Shown: positions 47,143-55,971, numbered from the stretch's first letter. The stretch is 64,000 nt of DNA from an uncultured Steroidobacter sp. (GCA_938008435.1 CALLKK010000011.1:124001-188000), one strand, 5' to 3'. Numbers and translations: made by a program. Notes: generated from the sequence alone by a model not told the origin.

Positions 47143-47757
47143 ATGTTCACTGGAATCGTCCAAGCCGTCGGTACCGTTCGTGCGATCACGCCGCGAGGCG
47201 GCGATGTGCAGATGACGATCGAGGCCGGCGGGCTCGATCTGGGCAATGTTGCGATCGGCGACAGCATTTGCGTGAGTGGCTGCTGCTTGACCGTCACGGC
47301 CCTAGAAGGGTCGAGCTTTGCGACCGACGTCTCGCGCGAGACATCGAACGTCACGACGCTCGGCCGCTGGCAAGTAGGAACCCGCGTCAACCTCGAAAAA
47401 GCCCTGACTGCAGGACAGCCGCTCGGCGGCCACTATGTCTCGGGGCACGTCGACGGCGTGGCGCAAGTGCTGTCGCGCTCGGACGACGGGCGTTCGCAGC
47501 GCTTTCGCTTCGAGGTGCCGGCAGCGCTCGCGCGCTACATCGCGCGCAAGGGCTCGGTCGCGATCGACGGTGTGAGCCTTACGGTCAACGAAGTCGAAGG
47601 TGCCACGTTCGGAGTGAATCTGATTCCGCACACGCTTGCCGTCACCACGTTGGGCGAGTGCCGTCCGGGTTCGCTCGTGAACTTCGAAGTAGACATCATC
47701 GCGCGTTACCTCGAACGCCTGATCGGCGCGACGCACGCGCAGGAGGGGCGTGAATGA
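47143..47757 (+). CDS. ribE: Riboflavin synthase alpha chain
   Basis: RibE makes riboflavin from two 6,7-dimethyl-8-ribityllumazine molecules. The 204-residue product has two lumazine-binding repeats. The first starts MFTGIVQAVGTVRAITP and includes DSICVSGCCLTVTAL and DVSRETSNVTTLG. The second has GGHYVSGHVDGVAQVLSR and KGSVAIDGVSLTVNEVEG, and ends SLVNFEVDIIARYLERL. It overlaps the following ribB-type gene by ATGA; AGGAGG lies just upstream of that start. Confidence 0.97.
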   Translation: MFTGIVQAVGTVRAITPRGGDVQMTIEAGGLDLGNVAIGDSICVSGCCLTVTALEGSSFATDVSRETSNVTTLGRWQVGTRVNLEKALTAGQPLGGHYVSGHVDGVAQVLSRSDDGRSQRFRFEVPAALARYIARKGSVAIDGVSLTVNEVEGATFGVNLIPHTLAVTTLGECRPGSLVNFEVDIIARYLERLIGATHAQEGRE

Positions 47758-48893
47758 GCCCGGCGCGCGGTAGCAACTCGGGTACAGGTATGCGTCTCAA
47801 CACGATTGACGAGATCCTCGCCGACATCGCCGCTGGACGCATGGTTGTCATCATGGACGACGAGGATCGCGAGAACGAAGGCGACCTCGTCATGGCGGCC
47901 GAGCTGGCTCGTGCCGAGGACATCAATTTCATGGCCCGCTATGCGCGCGGCCTCATCTGTCTCACCTTGACGCGCGAGCGCTGCCAGCAACTGCGCTTGC
48001 CGCTCATGGTGCACGAGACCAACGCCGATCACCGCACGAATTTCACCGTCTCCATCGAGGCGGCTGAAGGCGTGACCACGGGCATCTCGGCGCACGATCG
48101 CGCGCAGACGATTCGCGCTGCCGTGCGGCGCGATGCGCGTCCCGAGGACCTGCGCCAGCCGGGCCACATTTTTCCGTTGATGGCGCAGCCGGGCGGGGTG
48201 CTGACACGTGCAGGTCATACGGAAGCCGGTTGCGACTTGGCGCGGCTCGCGGGGCTCGAACCGGCAGCCGTGATCGTCGAGATCTTGAACGAAGACGGCA
48301 CGATGGCGCGCCGTCCCGATCTCGAACGCTTCGCCCAGCAGCATCAACTCAAGATCGGCACGATCGCCGATCTCATCCGCTATCGGCTCGAGAAGGACCG
48401 TTTGATCGAGCGCATCGCCGAGCGGCAGGTGCAGACCGAGTTCGGGCCGTTCCGGCTGTTCTGTTACGAAGATCACGTCAACCGCACGGTGCACATGGCG
48501 CTCGTGCGGGGCGAGTTGGGGCCGGATTCGGTGCCGCTCGTGCGCGTGCAGCTGCCCGATACGCTGCGCGATTTGCTTGCCATTCGCGACGAGGGGCTGG
48601 GGTTGCCGATGCGCGCAGCCATGCAGCGCATCGCGCAGGAGCCATCCGGGGTGATTGTCGTGCTCAGGCCGGGCGAGTCGCCGCGTGAGCTCATGGATGC
48701 CGTGCAGTCCTTGAGTCGCAGCGGATCGCCGTCCGCGCCGTCGAACGGCACGCACGTGCTCAGAACCTACGGTATCGGCGCGCAGATTCTCAAAGACTTG
48801 GGCTTGACCCGGATGCGCGTCCTGTCGGCGCCCAAGCAGCTGCAAGGCCTGTCGGGCTTCGACCTGGAAATCGTCGGCTACGAGCAGGCCTAG
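47754..48893 (+). CDS. ribB: DHBP synthase RibB with a degenerate GTP cyclohydrolase II domain
   Basis: The N-terminal domain (about 13-215) is a complete 3,4-dihydroxy-2-butanone-4-phosphate synthase, with MVVIMDDEDRENEGDLVMAAE, HETNADHRTNFTVSIEA, GVTTGISAHDRAQTI and LTRAGHTEAGCDLARLAG. The C-terminal part (about 222-379) aligns in layout with GTP cyclohydrolase II but lacks the zinc cysteines. Where active enzymes have HSECLTGD...RCDCG, this one reads VRVQLPDTLRDLLAIRDEG. This matches the hybrid RibBX type, in which only the RibB half is active. A separate ribA should exist elsewhere. Start and upstream overlap support co-translation with ribE. Confidence 0.93.
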   Translation: MSPARGSNSGTGMRLNTIDEILADIAAGRMVVIMDDEDRENEGDLVMAAELARAEDINFMARYARGLICLTLTRERCQQLRLPLMVHETNADHRTNFTVSIEAAEGVTTGISAHDRAQTIRAAVRRDARPEDLRQPGHIFPLMAQPGGVLTRAGHTEAGCDLARLAGLEPAAVIVEILNEDGTMARRPDLERFAQQHQLKIGTIADLIRYRLEKDRLIERIAERQVQTEFGPFRLFCYEDHVNRTVHMALVRGELGPDSVPLVRVQLPDTLRDLLAIRDEGLGLPMRAAMQRIAQEPSGVIVVLRPGESPRELMDAVQSLSRSGSPSAPSNGTHVLRTYGIGAQILKDLGLTRMRVLSAPKQLQGLSGFDLEIVGYEQA

Positions 48894-48916
48894 CGCGCCC
48901 TGACTGGGCAAGCTGC

Positions 48917-48940
48917 GACGGGCACGGCGCAGTGCCCGTC
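48917..48940 (+). terminator. Terminator-like hairpin between ribB and ribH
   Basis: GACGGGCAC (48917-48925) pairs with GTGCCCGTC (48932-48940) around GGCGCA. It begins 24 bases after the ribB-type gene ends. No U tract follows, so read-through is likely. A -10-like TATACT lies 11 bases downstream. Confidence 0.5.
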
Positions 48941-48950
48941 CGGCGCGCGG

Positions 48951-48956
48951 TATACT
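48951..48956 (+). promoter_or_regulatory. Candidate -10 box for ribH
   Basis: TATACT lies 50 bases upstream of the ribH ATG and directly after the hairpin that follows ribB, so ribH-nusB may have a promoter of its own. The -35 region is G+C-rich and unclear. Confidence 0.45.
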
Positions 48957-49005
48957 CCTTACCTCGCCGCAAGCAAGAACAGACATTCAGAGCCCGCTGA
49001 TCTCC

Positions 49006-49479
49006 ATGGACATCAAGACCATCGAAGGCGACCTGCAGTGCCGCGAGCTGCGTTTTGCGATCCTCGCGTCGCGCTTCAACGATTTCATCGTCGAGCAGCT
49101 GATCCGCGGCGCCGTGGACGCCTTGCGGCGTCATGGTGCAAGCGAGAAGCAGATCGAGATCGTACGGGCGCCGGGCGCCTTCGATCTGCCGGTGGTGGCG
49201 CGCAAGCTCGCGCTCAGCCGGCGTTACGACGCAATCATTGCGCTCGGTGCCGTGATCAAGGGAGCCACTGCGCATTTCGATTACGTGGCGGGCGAGTGCG
49301 CCGGCGGGCTTGCGCGCGTGGCGAACGACACGGGCGTGCCGGTTGCCTTCGGCATCCTGACGACGGACACCATCGAGCAGGCGATCGAACGCGCCGGGAC
49401 CAAGGCGGGCAACAAAGGCGCCGATGCCGCAGTGACGGCCATCGAGCTCGCGAACCTGCTGAGACGCATCGAAGGCTAG
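49006..49479 (+). CDS. ribH: 6,7-dimethyl-8-ribityllumazine synthase
   Basis: RibH condenses the RibD product with 3,4-dihydroxy-2-butanone-4-phosphate to make lumazine. The 157-residue protein has FAILASRFNDFIVEQLIRGAVDAL, VRAPGAFDLPVVARKLA, ALGAVIKGATAHFDYVAGECAGGL (with the catalytic His), and FGILTTDTIEQAIERAGTKAGNKGADAA. Family length is normal. nusB follows after 133 bases, a very common pairing. A short U-rich hairpin (49484-49505) lies in that gap. Confidence 0.97.
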   Translation: MDIKTIEGDLQCRELRFAILASRFNDFIVEQLIRGAVDALRRHGASEKQIEIVRAPGAFDLPVVARKLALSRRYDAIIALGAVIKGATAHFDYVAGECAGGLARVANDTGVPVAFGILTTDTIEQAIERAGTKAGNKGADAAVTAIELANLLRRIEG

Positions 49480-49483
49480 CGTA

Positions 49484-49505
49484 TCGCGAAGGACTTTTTT
49501 CGCGA
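49484..49505 (+). terminator. Weak hairpin after ribH
   Basis: TCGCGAA (49484-49490) pairs with TTCGCGA (49499-49505), and the loop, rather than the 3' side, holds the T run. It may attenuate ribH transcript; TATCAT at 49534-49539 could then serve nusB. Confidence 0.35.
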
Positions 49506-49612
49506 GGGAACGCTTTCCATTACGAAGCCGCATTATCATGACCAGGACGCCCGCGGCGCGCACGCAGCACGCCGTGTTGGCGAGTCGTTCACCCTCATTT
49601 CGTTGATTGCAC

Positions 49613-50059
49613 ATGGGCCCATCGAATCGCAAGCCTGCACGAGGAACGCGCGCGCGCTCGATTGCGCGCAAGCTCGCGATGCAGGCGCTCTATCAATGGC
49701 AACTGACGGGCCAGACGGCGCGGGAGATTCAGGGACAGTTCGTCGAAAGCGAGGACTTCAAGGGCGCCGATCGCGAGCATTTCGATGAGCTCGTGAGCAG
49801 CTGCATCGAGCAGAACGCGACGTTGTCGGCAGCGCTCGCGCCGTTCCTCGATCGGCCGCTCGAGCAGCTCGATCCGGTCGAATCGGCCATTCTGCTCATC
49901 GGCATGTACGAGCTGCGCGCAAGGCTCGACATTCCGTACCGCGTGGTGATCAACGAAGCAGTGGATCTCTGCAAGCGCTTCGGCGCGACCGATGCGCATA
50001 AGTACGTCAACGCCGTGCTCGATCGGGCGGCGCGCGAGCTGCGCGCGGCAGAGCGTTGA
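49613..50059 (+). CDS. nusB: Transcription antitermination factor NusB
   Basis: NusB binds boxA RNA with NusE (S10) and supports rRNA antitermination. The 148-residue protein has ARSIARKLAMQALYQWQLTG at the N terminus, DELVSSCIEQNATLSAALAPFLDR, then LDPVESAILLIGMYELRARLDIPYRVVINEAVDLCKRFGATDAHKYVNAVLD in shorter segments typical of the family. The ATG at 49613 is used; a TTG two codons upstream is possible. It is followed by thiL, whose true start lies 74 bases beyond the nusB stop. Confidence 0.96.
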   Translation: MGPSNRKPARGTRARSIARKLAMQALYQWQLTGQTAREIQGQFVESEDFKGADREHFDELVSSCIEQNATLSAALAPFLDRPLEQLDPVESAILLIGMYELRARLDIPYRVVINEAVDLCKRFGATDAHKYVNAVLDRAARELRAAER

Positions 50060-50133
50060 CGCGTTCGGCTCGGCAGGAGCCGCAAGAGGGGACGCACGGC
50101 CCTCGGAACCTGATTGCGCGTGAGCGTACCGAC

Positions 50134-51093
50134 ATGCCGCTCGGCGAATTCGACATCATCGCCAATTACTTCGCCCGTCGGCCGGCGCGGACCGATGTGC
50201 CGCTCGGGATCGGCGACGATGCAGCGGTACTGAACGTACGCGGCGATCGTCGGCTCGTGCTCGCTATGGATACCATCGTCGAAGGCGTGCACTTTCTCGC
50301 CGGGACGGCAGCCGAAGACATCGGCTATCGCGTCCTTGCCGTGAATTTGAGCGACCTGGCGGCGATGGGCGCCGAGCCTGCCTGGATGTCGCTCTCGTTG
50401 TCCTTGCCTCGTGCAGATGAAGCGTGGCTCGACGGCTTTGCAAAAGGCCTGTTCGAGCTGGCCGATGCGTACGACGTTGCGCTGATCGGCGGTGATACGG
50501 TTCGCGGGCCGCTGGTGGTGACGGTGCAGATCGGCGGATGGATCGAGCCCGATCGTGCATTGACGCGTGCTGGGGCGCGCCCCGGTGATGCCATCTTCGT
50601 CTCGGGCGTCCCCGGTGAGGCGGCAGCAGGTCTTGCGTTGCTTCGTGACGGCCGCGCCGATGGCGATGCGGCGCGGCACTTGCGCACACGTTTCCTACGG
50701 CCGGTGCCGCGCGTGGCGTTGGGGAGGACGCTGCGCACCGTGGCCAGCGCGGCCATGGACATTTCCGACGGCCTACTGGCGGATCTGGGCAAGCTCTGTG
50801 CCGCCAGCGGCTGCGGGGCCGAGCTCACGCTCGATGCGCTGCCGCGTTCGGCCGCTTTGAGCGCCTGCTTCGATCCGGACACCTCGTTGCGATTCGCGCT
50901 GACGGGCGGCGACGATTACGAGCTGCTATTCACCGTCCCGGAGGCGGCCGCGGCGGTGCTTGTGCCGTCGCCGGCGGGCGTGCCGGTGACGCGCATCGGC
51001 ACGATCAGAGCGCAGCCCGGAGTGGATTGTTTGTTGCGCGGCTCTCCCTACCGACTCGAGCGAGCGGGGTACGATCACTTCTCGGGCAATTGA
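50134..51093 (+). CDS. thiL: Thiamine-monophosphate kinase
   Basis: ThiL phosphorylates thiamine phosphate to the active cofactor. The 319-residue protein begins MPLGEFDIIANYFARRPA and shows LGIGDDAAVL, LAMDTIVEGVHFL, AVNLSDLAAMGAEPAWMSLSL and ALIGGDTVRGPLVVTVQIGG. The late MDISDGLLADLGKL and TGGDDYELLFTVP complete the AIR-synthase-like fold. The ATG at 50134 matches the family start. A TTG that overlaps the nusB stop would add 26 non-conserved residues. pgpA begins 29 bases after it ends. Confidence 0.96.
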   Translation: MPLGEFDIIANYFARRPARTDVPLGIGDDAAVLNVRGDRRLVLAMDTIVEGVHFLAGTAAEDIGYRVLAVNLSDLAAMGAEPAWMSLSLSLPRADEAWLDGFAKGLFELADAYDVALIGGDTVRGPLVVTVQIGGWIEPDRALTRAGARPGDAIFVSGVPGEAAAGLALLRDGRADGDAARHLRTRFLRPVPRVALGRTLRTVASAAMDISDGLLADLGKLCAASGCGAELTLDALPRSAALSACFDPDTSLRFALTGGDDYELLFTVPEAAAAVLVPSPAGVPVTRIGTIRAQPGVDCLLRGSPYRLERAGYDHFSGN

Positions 51094-51122
51094 GGGACGC
51101 GACGCATCGCGGCACACGAAGA

Positions 51123-51599
51123 ATGACGCATCCGGTTCGGCCTGCGCTCCTGCGCGATCCCATCCATTTGTTTGCATTCGGCTTTGGCGCGGGGTTGAGT
51201 CCCTACGCCCCTGGCACCATGGGCACGCTGATTGCGGTGCCGATCGTGCTGGCGGTGGCGCAGCTCGGCTGGTACGCGCACTTCGCATTTGCTCTCGCAG
51301 CCTGTGCCGGCGGCATCTACATCTGCGGCGCCAGCGCGCGCAAGCTGGACGTGCACGACCACCCCGCGATCGTGTGGGACGAAATCGCCGGCTATACCGT
51401 GACGATGTTGGCAGCTCCGGCAGAACCCGCTTGGCTTCTGGCGGGTTTTGTGCTGTTTCGTTTTTTCGACGTGGTCAAGCCCTCGCCGATCCGGGAGGCT
51501 GATCACAGTCTGCGCGGCGGCCTCGGAATTATGCTCGACGACATCATTGCGGGCGTGTTCGCAGGAGCGATTCTGCTCGCAGCAAGGCTTCTACTGTAA
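51123..51599 (+). CDS. pgpA: Phosphatidylglycerophosphatase A
   Basis: PgpA removes phosphate from phosphatidylglycerol phosphate in the inner membrane. The 158-residue protein has FAFGFGAGLSPYAPGTMGTLIAVPI, the acidic metal-binding region VWDEIAGYTVTML, and RFFDVVKPSPIREAD, with a final LDDIIAGVFAGAILLAARL helix. Several membrane helices are visible. The ATG at 51123 is chosen; a longer frame upstream lies inside thiL. nusB-thiL-pgpA is a common gene order in Proteobacteria. Confidence 0.95.
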   Translation: MTHPVRPALLRDPIHLFAFGFGAGLSPYAPGTMGTLIAVPIVLAVAQLGWYAHFAFALAACAGGIYICGASARKLDVHDHPAIVWDEIAGYTVTMLAAPAEPAWLLAGFVLFRFFDVVKPSPIREADHSLRGGLGIMLDDIIAGVFAGAILLAARLLL

Positions 51600-51619
51600 A
51601 CAACCGATCGTCGCATCTC

Positions 51620-52924
51620 GTGAGCCACTCGAGCGTCCCGATGACACAGCGCCCCGCTGCGCGCGAGCCGCGCATTCCCGAGCGCATTGGTAAGTACGTC
51701 ATCGTCAAGGAAGTCGGCCGAGGCAGCACGGGCGTCGTCTATCTCTCGCACGATCCGTACTACCGCCGCGACGTTGCGATCAAGGTGTACAACCTCGAAT
51801 CGCACGACGAGGAGCGGGCGCGCGTCACTCGCAAGATGTTCCTGTCGGAAGCGCACATGGTCGGCATGCTGCAGCATCCGAACATCCTGCCGATCTACGA
51901 TGCGGGCGAGGAGGACGGTCACTACTACATCGTCACCGAGCACGTGCACGGCGCACGGACGCTGTCGGCTTATTGCAAGCCGGACAATCTGCTGCCCGTC
52001 GATGATGTCGTCGAGATCATGTACAAGTGCGCCAAGGCGTTGCACTACGCGCACAGCCGCGGCGTCATCCATCGCGACATCAAGCCGTCGAACATCATGC
52101 TCACGCAGGCGAACGACGTGCGCATCATCGACTTCGGCATCGCGCTCGTCTCGGATTCGGAGATCTCGCGCATCGACGGCATCGCGGGCAGTCCTTCGTA
52201 TATGTCGCCCGAGCAGGTCCAGTCGCTCGAGATCACCAACCGCTCGGACCTCTACTCGCTCGGCGCGGTGATGTACGAGCTGCTCACGGGCTATCGTCCG
52301 TTCCGCGGCAGCAATCTCTCCAAGCTGCTGCATCAGATCGTCTATGCCACTCCGCAGCCGATCCACACGCTGCGCCCGGAGATTCCCGAAGTGCTCGAAA
52401 ACTGCGTGGCCAAGGCGTTGCACAAGGATCCGGCCAAGCGCTATCGCAACGGTCTGGAGCTCGCGGCCGATTTGACGCGCGTGCACCAGACGCTGCGCGA
52501 GGGATTGTCGAAGCTCGATCGGCAGGAGCAGTTTTCCATCCTGCGCACGCTCAAGTTCTTCCACGACTTCTCGCAGGCCGAGATCCTGGAAGTGCTGCGC
52601 GCGAGCACCTGGCAGGACTACGAGCAGGGCGATGAGATCGTCAAGGAAGGCGAGATGGACGATCGCTTCTACATCATCGTCTCGGGCAGCGTGGCCGTGA
52701 TGCGCGGCGGCAATCAGGTCGGCACGCTGGATGAAGGCGACTGCTTCGGCGAGACGAGCTATGTGCGCGGCGCGAAACGGCTGGCGACGATCCGGGCGCT
52801 GACCCCGGTGACCTTGATGAAGGTGAGCTCGACCTTGCTCGAACAGAGCTCGGCAGCCTGTCAGCTGCGCTTCAACAAAGTCTTCCTGCGCAATCTGATC
52901 AGTCGTCTGCAGAGCCCGTCGTGA
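51620..52924 (+). CDS. Ser/Thr protein kinase fused to a cyclic-nucleotide-binding domain
   Basis: The 434-residue protein has an Hanks-type kinase domain (about 24-295): glycine loop GRGSTGVVY, lysine K55 in VAIKVY, HRDIKPSN (151-158), DFG (171-173), and SPSYMSPEQ. A cyclic-nucleotide-binding domain follows (about 313-425), with EGEMDDRFYIIVSGSVAVMRGG and a phosphate-binding cassette FGETSYVRGAKRLATI that keeps the Glu (E378) and Arg (R387). The catalytic and ligand residues all look intact. No membrane helix is present, so it is cytosolic. cAMP or another cNMP may control the kinase, an inference from the fusion. The start is GTG at 51620 or ATG at 51641. It follows pgpA by 20 bases. Confidence 0.9.
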   Translation: MSHSSVPMTQRPAAREPRIPERIGKYVIVKEVGRGSTGVVYLSHDPYYRRDVAIKVYNLESHDEERARVTRKMFLSEAHMVGMLQHPNILPIYDAGEEDGHYYIVTEHVHGARTLSAYCKPDNLLPVDDVVEIMYKCAKALHYAHSRGVIHRDIKPSNIMLTQANDVRIIDFGIALVSDSEISRIDGIAGSPSYMSPEQVQSLEITNRSDLYSLGAVMYELLTGYRPFRGSNLSKLLHQIVYATPQPIHTLRPEIPEVLENCVAKALHKDPAKRYRNGLELAADLTRVHQTLREGLSKLDRQEQFSILRTLKFFHDFSQAEILEVLRASTWQDYEQGDEIVKEGEMDDRFYIIVSGSVAVMRGGNQVGTLDEGDCFGETSYVRGAKRLATIRALTPVTLMKVSSTLLEQSSAACQLRFNKVFLRNLISRLQSPS

Positions 52925-52956
52925 CCGTCGGTTGAACGGCCGGCAGAAGCGAGGCG

Positions 52957-53796
52957 CTAGCGCGCCGGCGCTTGCTCTTCGGCGTCCTTGTCTCTTTCGA
53001 TGAGGGCGTAGGCGGAGTGATTGTGGATGGACTCGAAGTTCTCCGCTTCGACGACGTAAGCGCGCACGCGCTCATCCTGATTCAGACGCACCGCGACGTC
53101 CCGCACGATGTCTTCCACGAACTTGGGATTGTCGTAGGCCCGCTCGGTCACGTACTTCTCATCGGGGCGCTTTAGGATTCCGTAGACCTCGCACGAAGCT
53201 TCCTGCTCGGCGATGTCGATCAACTCCTCGAGCCACATGTGCTGGGCGATGCGCGCCTTGATCGTGATGTGCGAGCGCTGATTGTGCGCGCCGTAGTTCG
53301 AAATTCGCTTCGAGCATGGGCAGAGGCTCGTCGCGGCCACCACGACCTTGAGCCACAGCTGCGCTTGTCCCGCATGGAACTCGCCGATGAGCGAGGCCGT
53401 GTAGTTCATCAGGCTCTCGACGCCCGAGACGGGCGCCTTCTTCATCACGAAGTAGGGGAACTCCATCTCGATGTGCCCCGACTCGGCATCGAGCTTCTGC
53501 GTCATCTCGGCGAGCATGTCGCGGAAGGATTCGACCGAGATCTCGCGCTCGTTTCGATGCAGCACTTCGACGAAGCGCGACATGTGCGTGCCCTTGAAGT
53601 TGTGCGGCAGGGCGACGTACATGTTGAACGTCGCGATCGTGTGCTGCTCGCCGCTCGAGCGGTCCTTCACCCGCACCGGGTGGGACACGTCCTTGATGCC
53701 GACCTTGTTGATCGGGATGCGCCGCGAATCGGCGCGCGCCTGCACGTCCTCGATCGGCGTTTGAGTGGGAAGGGCGTTGGAGGGACGTGTGGCCAT
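52957..53796 (-). CDS. folE2: GTP cyclohydrolase FolE2 (type IB)
   Basis: FolE2 makes dihydroneopterin triphosphate from GTP and is not strictly zinc-dependent, unlike FolE. The 279-residue protein has INKVGIKDVSHPVRVKDRS, GTHMSRFVEVLHRNEREIS, VVVAATSLCPCSKRISNYGAHNQRSHITI (with the catalytic cysteine in CPCSK), and a late AYVVEAENFESIHNHSAYALIE. TATACT on the minus strand (53825-53830) lies upstream and may be its -10. The start at MATRPSNALPTQ is preferred. It is the last gene of the dxs-folE2 run, but the gap to dxs is 119 bases. Confidence 0.95.
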   Translation of the reverse strand: MATRPSNALPTQTPIEDVQARADSRRIPINKVGIKDVSHPVRVKDRSSGEQHTIATFNMYVALPHNFKGTHMSRFVEVLHRNEREISVESFRDMLAEMTQKLDAESGHIEMEFPYFVMKKAPVSGVESLMNYTASLIGEFHAGQAQLWLKVVVAATSLCPCSKRISNYGAHNQRSHITIKARIAQHMWLEELIDIAEQEASCEVYGILKRPDEKYVTERAYDNPKFVEDIVRDVAVRLNQDERVRAYVVEAENFESIHNHSAYALIERDKDAEEQAPAR

Positions 53797-53824
53797 GGGC
53801 GGTTCGGAGTGTGGGGACGGGGGC

Positions 53825-53830
53825 AGTATA
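53825..53830 (-). promoter_or_regulatory. Candidate -10 box for folE2
   Basis: On the minus strand TATACT lies 28 bases upstream of the folE2 ATG. The -35 region is not convincing. Confidence 0.35.
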
Positions 53831-53915
53831 AAGCAATGGCTTGCGAGCACTGCCTCGCCGGAGGGAAACAGACTCGTGAACGCCAGCGACGGCGCGGCTT
53901 ATGTCACGCCTTGGC

Positions 53916-55802
53916 TCAAGACGCAGCGGCTCGCGCCGGAACGCGCCACCAGCGCGTGATCGCAGTCTCGAGCGAGGCGGGGTCGAGCCCGGCCGAGACG
54001 AGGCAATCCTCGCGCGAGCCGTGCTCGATGAAGCGGTCCGGGATGCCGAGATGCAGGAGCGGCAGCTGACACTGGTGCGCGACCAACAGCTCGCCGATCG
54101 CGCTGCCGGCGCCGCCCGCCACGACGTTCTCTTCGACCGTCACAAGCGCTCGATGCGTGCGGGCCAACTTCAGGAGCAGCTCCTCGTCGAGCGGCTTGAC
54201 GAAGCGCAGATTGACGAGTGTCGCGTCGAGCTGGGCCGCGATGGCTTCGCACGGCGCAACCATTGCACCGACGGCGACGATCGCAAGTCCGCTGCGGCCT
54301 TCGCGGCGAAGCTGCGCCTTGCCGATCGGTAGCGCGCGCATCGTCTTCTCGATCGCCACGCCAGGGCCTTGGCCGCGCGGATAGCGCACCGCTGCCGGCA
54401 CGCCCGACTGAACCGCCGTGTAGAGCATTTGCCGGCACTCGTTCTCGTCGGCCGGCGCCATGATGAGCAGATTCGGAATGCAGCGCAGGTACGAGAGATC
54501 GTAGCTGCCCTGGTGCGTCGCGCCGTCGCCGCCGACGAGCCCGGCACGGTCGATGGCGAACGTGACCGGCAGGTTCTGCAGCGCGACGTCATGGATGACT
54601 TGGTCGTACGCGCGCTGCAGGAAGGTCGAGTAAATCGCGACTACGGGCTTCAGCCCGTCGCAGGCCATGCCGGCTGCGAGCGTGACTGCGTGCTGCTCGG
54701 CAATCGCCACGTCGAAATAACGGTCGGGAAAGCGCTTGGAGTATTCGACGAGACCCGACCCTTCGCGCATGGCCGGCGTAATGGCCACGATCTTCGGATC
54801 GAGCGCCGCCATGTCGCAGACCCAATCGCCGAACACCTGCGAGTAGCTCGGGCCGGTCGCCTTTTCCTTGAAGATCACGCCGCTCTTCGGATCGAACGGG
54901 CCGGGGCCGTGCCACTTGATGGGATCGGCTTCCGCCGGGGCGTAGCCTTTGCCCTTGCGCGTGATCACGTGCAGGAACTGCGGACCTTTGAGGTCACGCA
55001 GATTCTTGAGCGTGCCGACCAACGCATCGAGATCGTGACCGTCGATCGGGCCGATGTAGTTGAAGCCGAGCTCCTCGAAGATCGTGCCGGGCAGCACCAT
55101 GCCCTTCATGTGCTCTTCCGAGCGGCGCGCCAGCTCCCAGACGGTCGGCATGCGCCGTAGCACCTTCTTGCTGCCCTCGCGGAGCGTGGCGTAGAGCTTG
55201 CCGGAGAGCACGCGGGCGAAGTAGTTCGAGAAGGCGCCGACGTTCTCCGAGATGGACATGTCATTGTCGTTGAGCACGACGAGCATGTCGACATCCAGGC
55301 TGCCGGCGTGATTGAGCGCCTCGAAGGCCATGCCGGCGCTCATTGCGCCGTCGCCGATCACGGCCACCACGCGGCGCCGTTCGCCGTTGCGCGCGGCAGC
55401 GATCGCCATGCCGAGTGCGGCGCTGATCGAGGTGCTCGAGTGTCCGACACCGAACGTGTCGTACGGGCTTTCGTGGCGGGCCGGAAACGGCGCCAGGCCA
55501 CCCTTGCTCTTGATCGTCTTCAGCAAATCGCGGCGGCCCGTCAGCACTTTGTGGGGATATGCCTGATGGCCGACGTCCCACACGAGCCGGTCCCACGGCG
55601 TGTCGAACACGTAGTGCAGGGCGACGGTGAGCTCGACCGCGCCCAGGCCGGCGGCAAAGTGGCCCCCCATCTGGCTGACGGTTTCGATGAGGTACTGGCG
55701 CAGCTCGGTTGCGACGTTGGCGAGCTCGGCTGCCGGCAACTTACGCAGATCGGCTGGCGAGTCGATTGCAGAGAGCAGCGGGTACGTGGAGCCGGCGTTC
55801 AT
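53916..55802 (-). CDS. dxs: 1-deoxy-D-xylulose-5-phosphate synthase
   Basis: Dxs joins pyruvate and glyceraldehyde-3-phosphate with thiamine diphosphate, the first step of the MEP isoprenoid path. The 628-residue protein has LRQYLIETVSQMGGHFAAGLGAVELT, DVGHQAYPHKVLTGRRD, the thiamine-binding VIGDGAMSAGMAFEALNHAG...NDNDMSIS, then FVAEQHAVTLAAG as VAIAEQHAVTLAAGMA, FAIDRAGLVGGDGATHQG and a C-terminal transketolase domain. ThDP comes from thiL, encoded nearby. ispA lies upstream on the same strand, 169 bases away, so the MEP-linked genes form a loose cluster. Confidence 0.97.
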   Translation of the reverse strand: MNAGSTYPLLSAIDSPADLRKLPAAELANVATELRQYLIETVSQMGGHFAAGLGAVELTVALHYVFDTPWDRLVWDVGHQAYPHKVLTGRRDLLKTIKSKGGLAPFPARHESPYDTFGVGHSSTSISAALGMAIAAARNGERRRVVAVIGDGAMSAGMAFEALNHAGSLDVDMLVVLNDNDMSISENVGAFSNYFARVLSGKLYATLREGSKKVLRRMPTVWELARRSEEHMKGMVLPGTIFEELGFNYIGPIDGHDLDALVGTLKNLRDLKGPQFLHVITRKGKGYAPAEADPIKWHGPGPFDPKSGVIFKEKATGPSYSQVFGDWVCDMAALDPKIVAITPAMREGSGLVEYSKRFPDRYFDVAIAEQHAVTLAAGMACDGLKPVVAIYSTFLQRAYDQVIHDVALQNLPVTFAIDRAGLVGGDGATHQGSYDLSYLRCIPNLLIMAPADENECRQMLYTAVQSGVPAAVRYPRGQGPGVAIEKTMRALPIGKAQLRREGRSGLAIVAVGAMVAPCEAIAAQLDATLVNLRFVKPLDEELLLKLARTHRALVTVEENVVAGGAGSAIGELLVAHQCQLPLLHLGIPDRFIEHGSREDCLVSAGLDPASLETAITRWWRVPARAAAS

Positions 55803-55971
55803 TGAAGATGTGCGTGAAGTTCGACGAAGGCAGATACCGCGCGTCTTGCAACCGAAGTAGGCCGCCGTCAGCCAAATCATGACACTTGGACGCGCGTGAG
55901 TTTACAGGAATCCGCGCGGACGAGAGTCTGCAATCGCAGCTGCGCCGAGCGTGGCCTGTCCGCGCGCCGCG

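Noticed and set aside
47050..47143. Possible FMN riboswitch near the riboflavin genes
   Set aside because: The gaps before ribD, ribE and ribB are too short or overlapping, and no conserved RFN-type helices are visible; none was found before ribH either.
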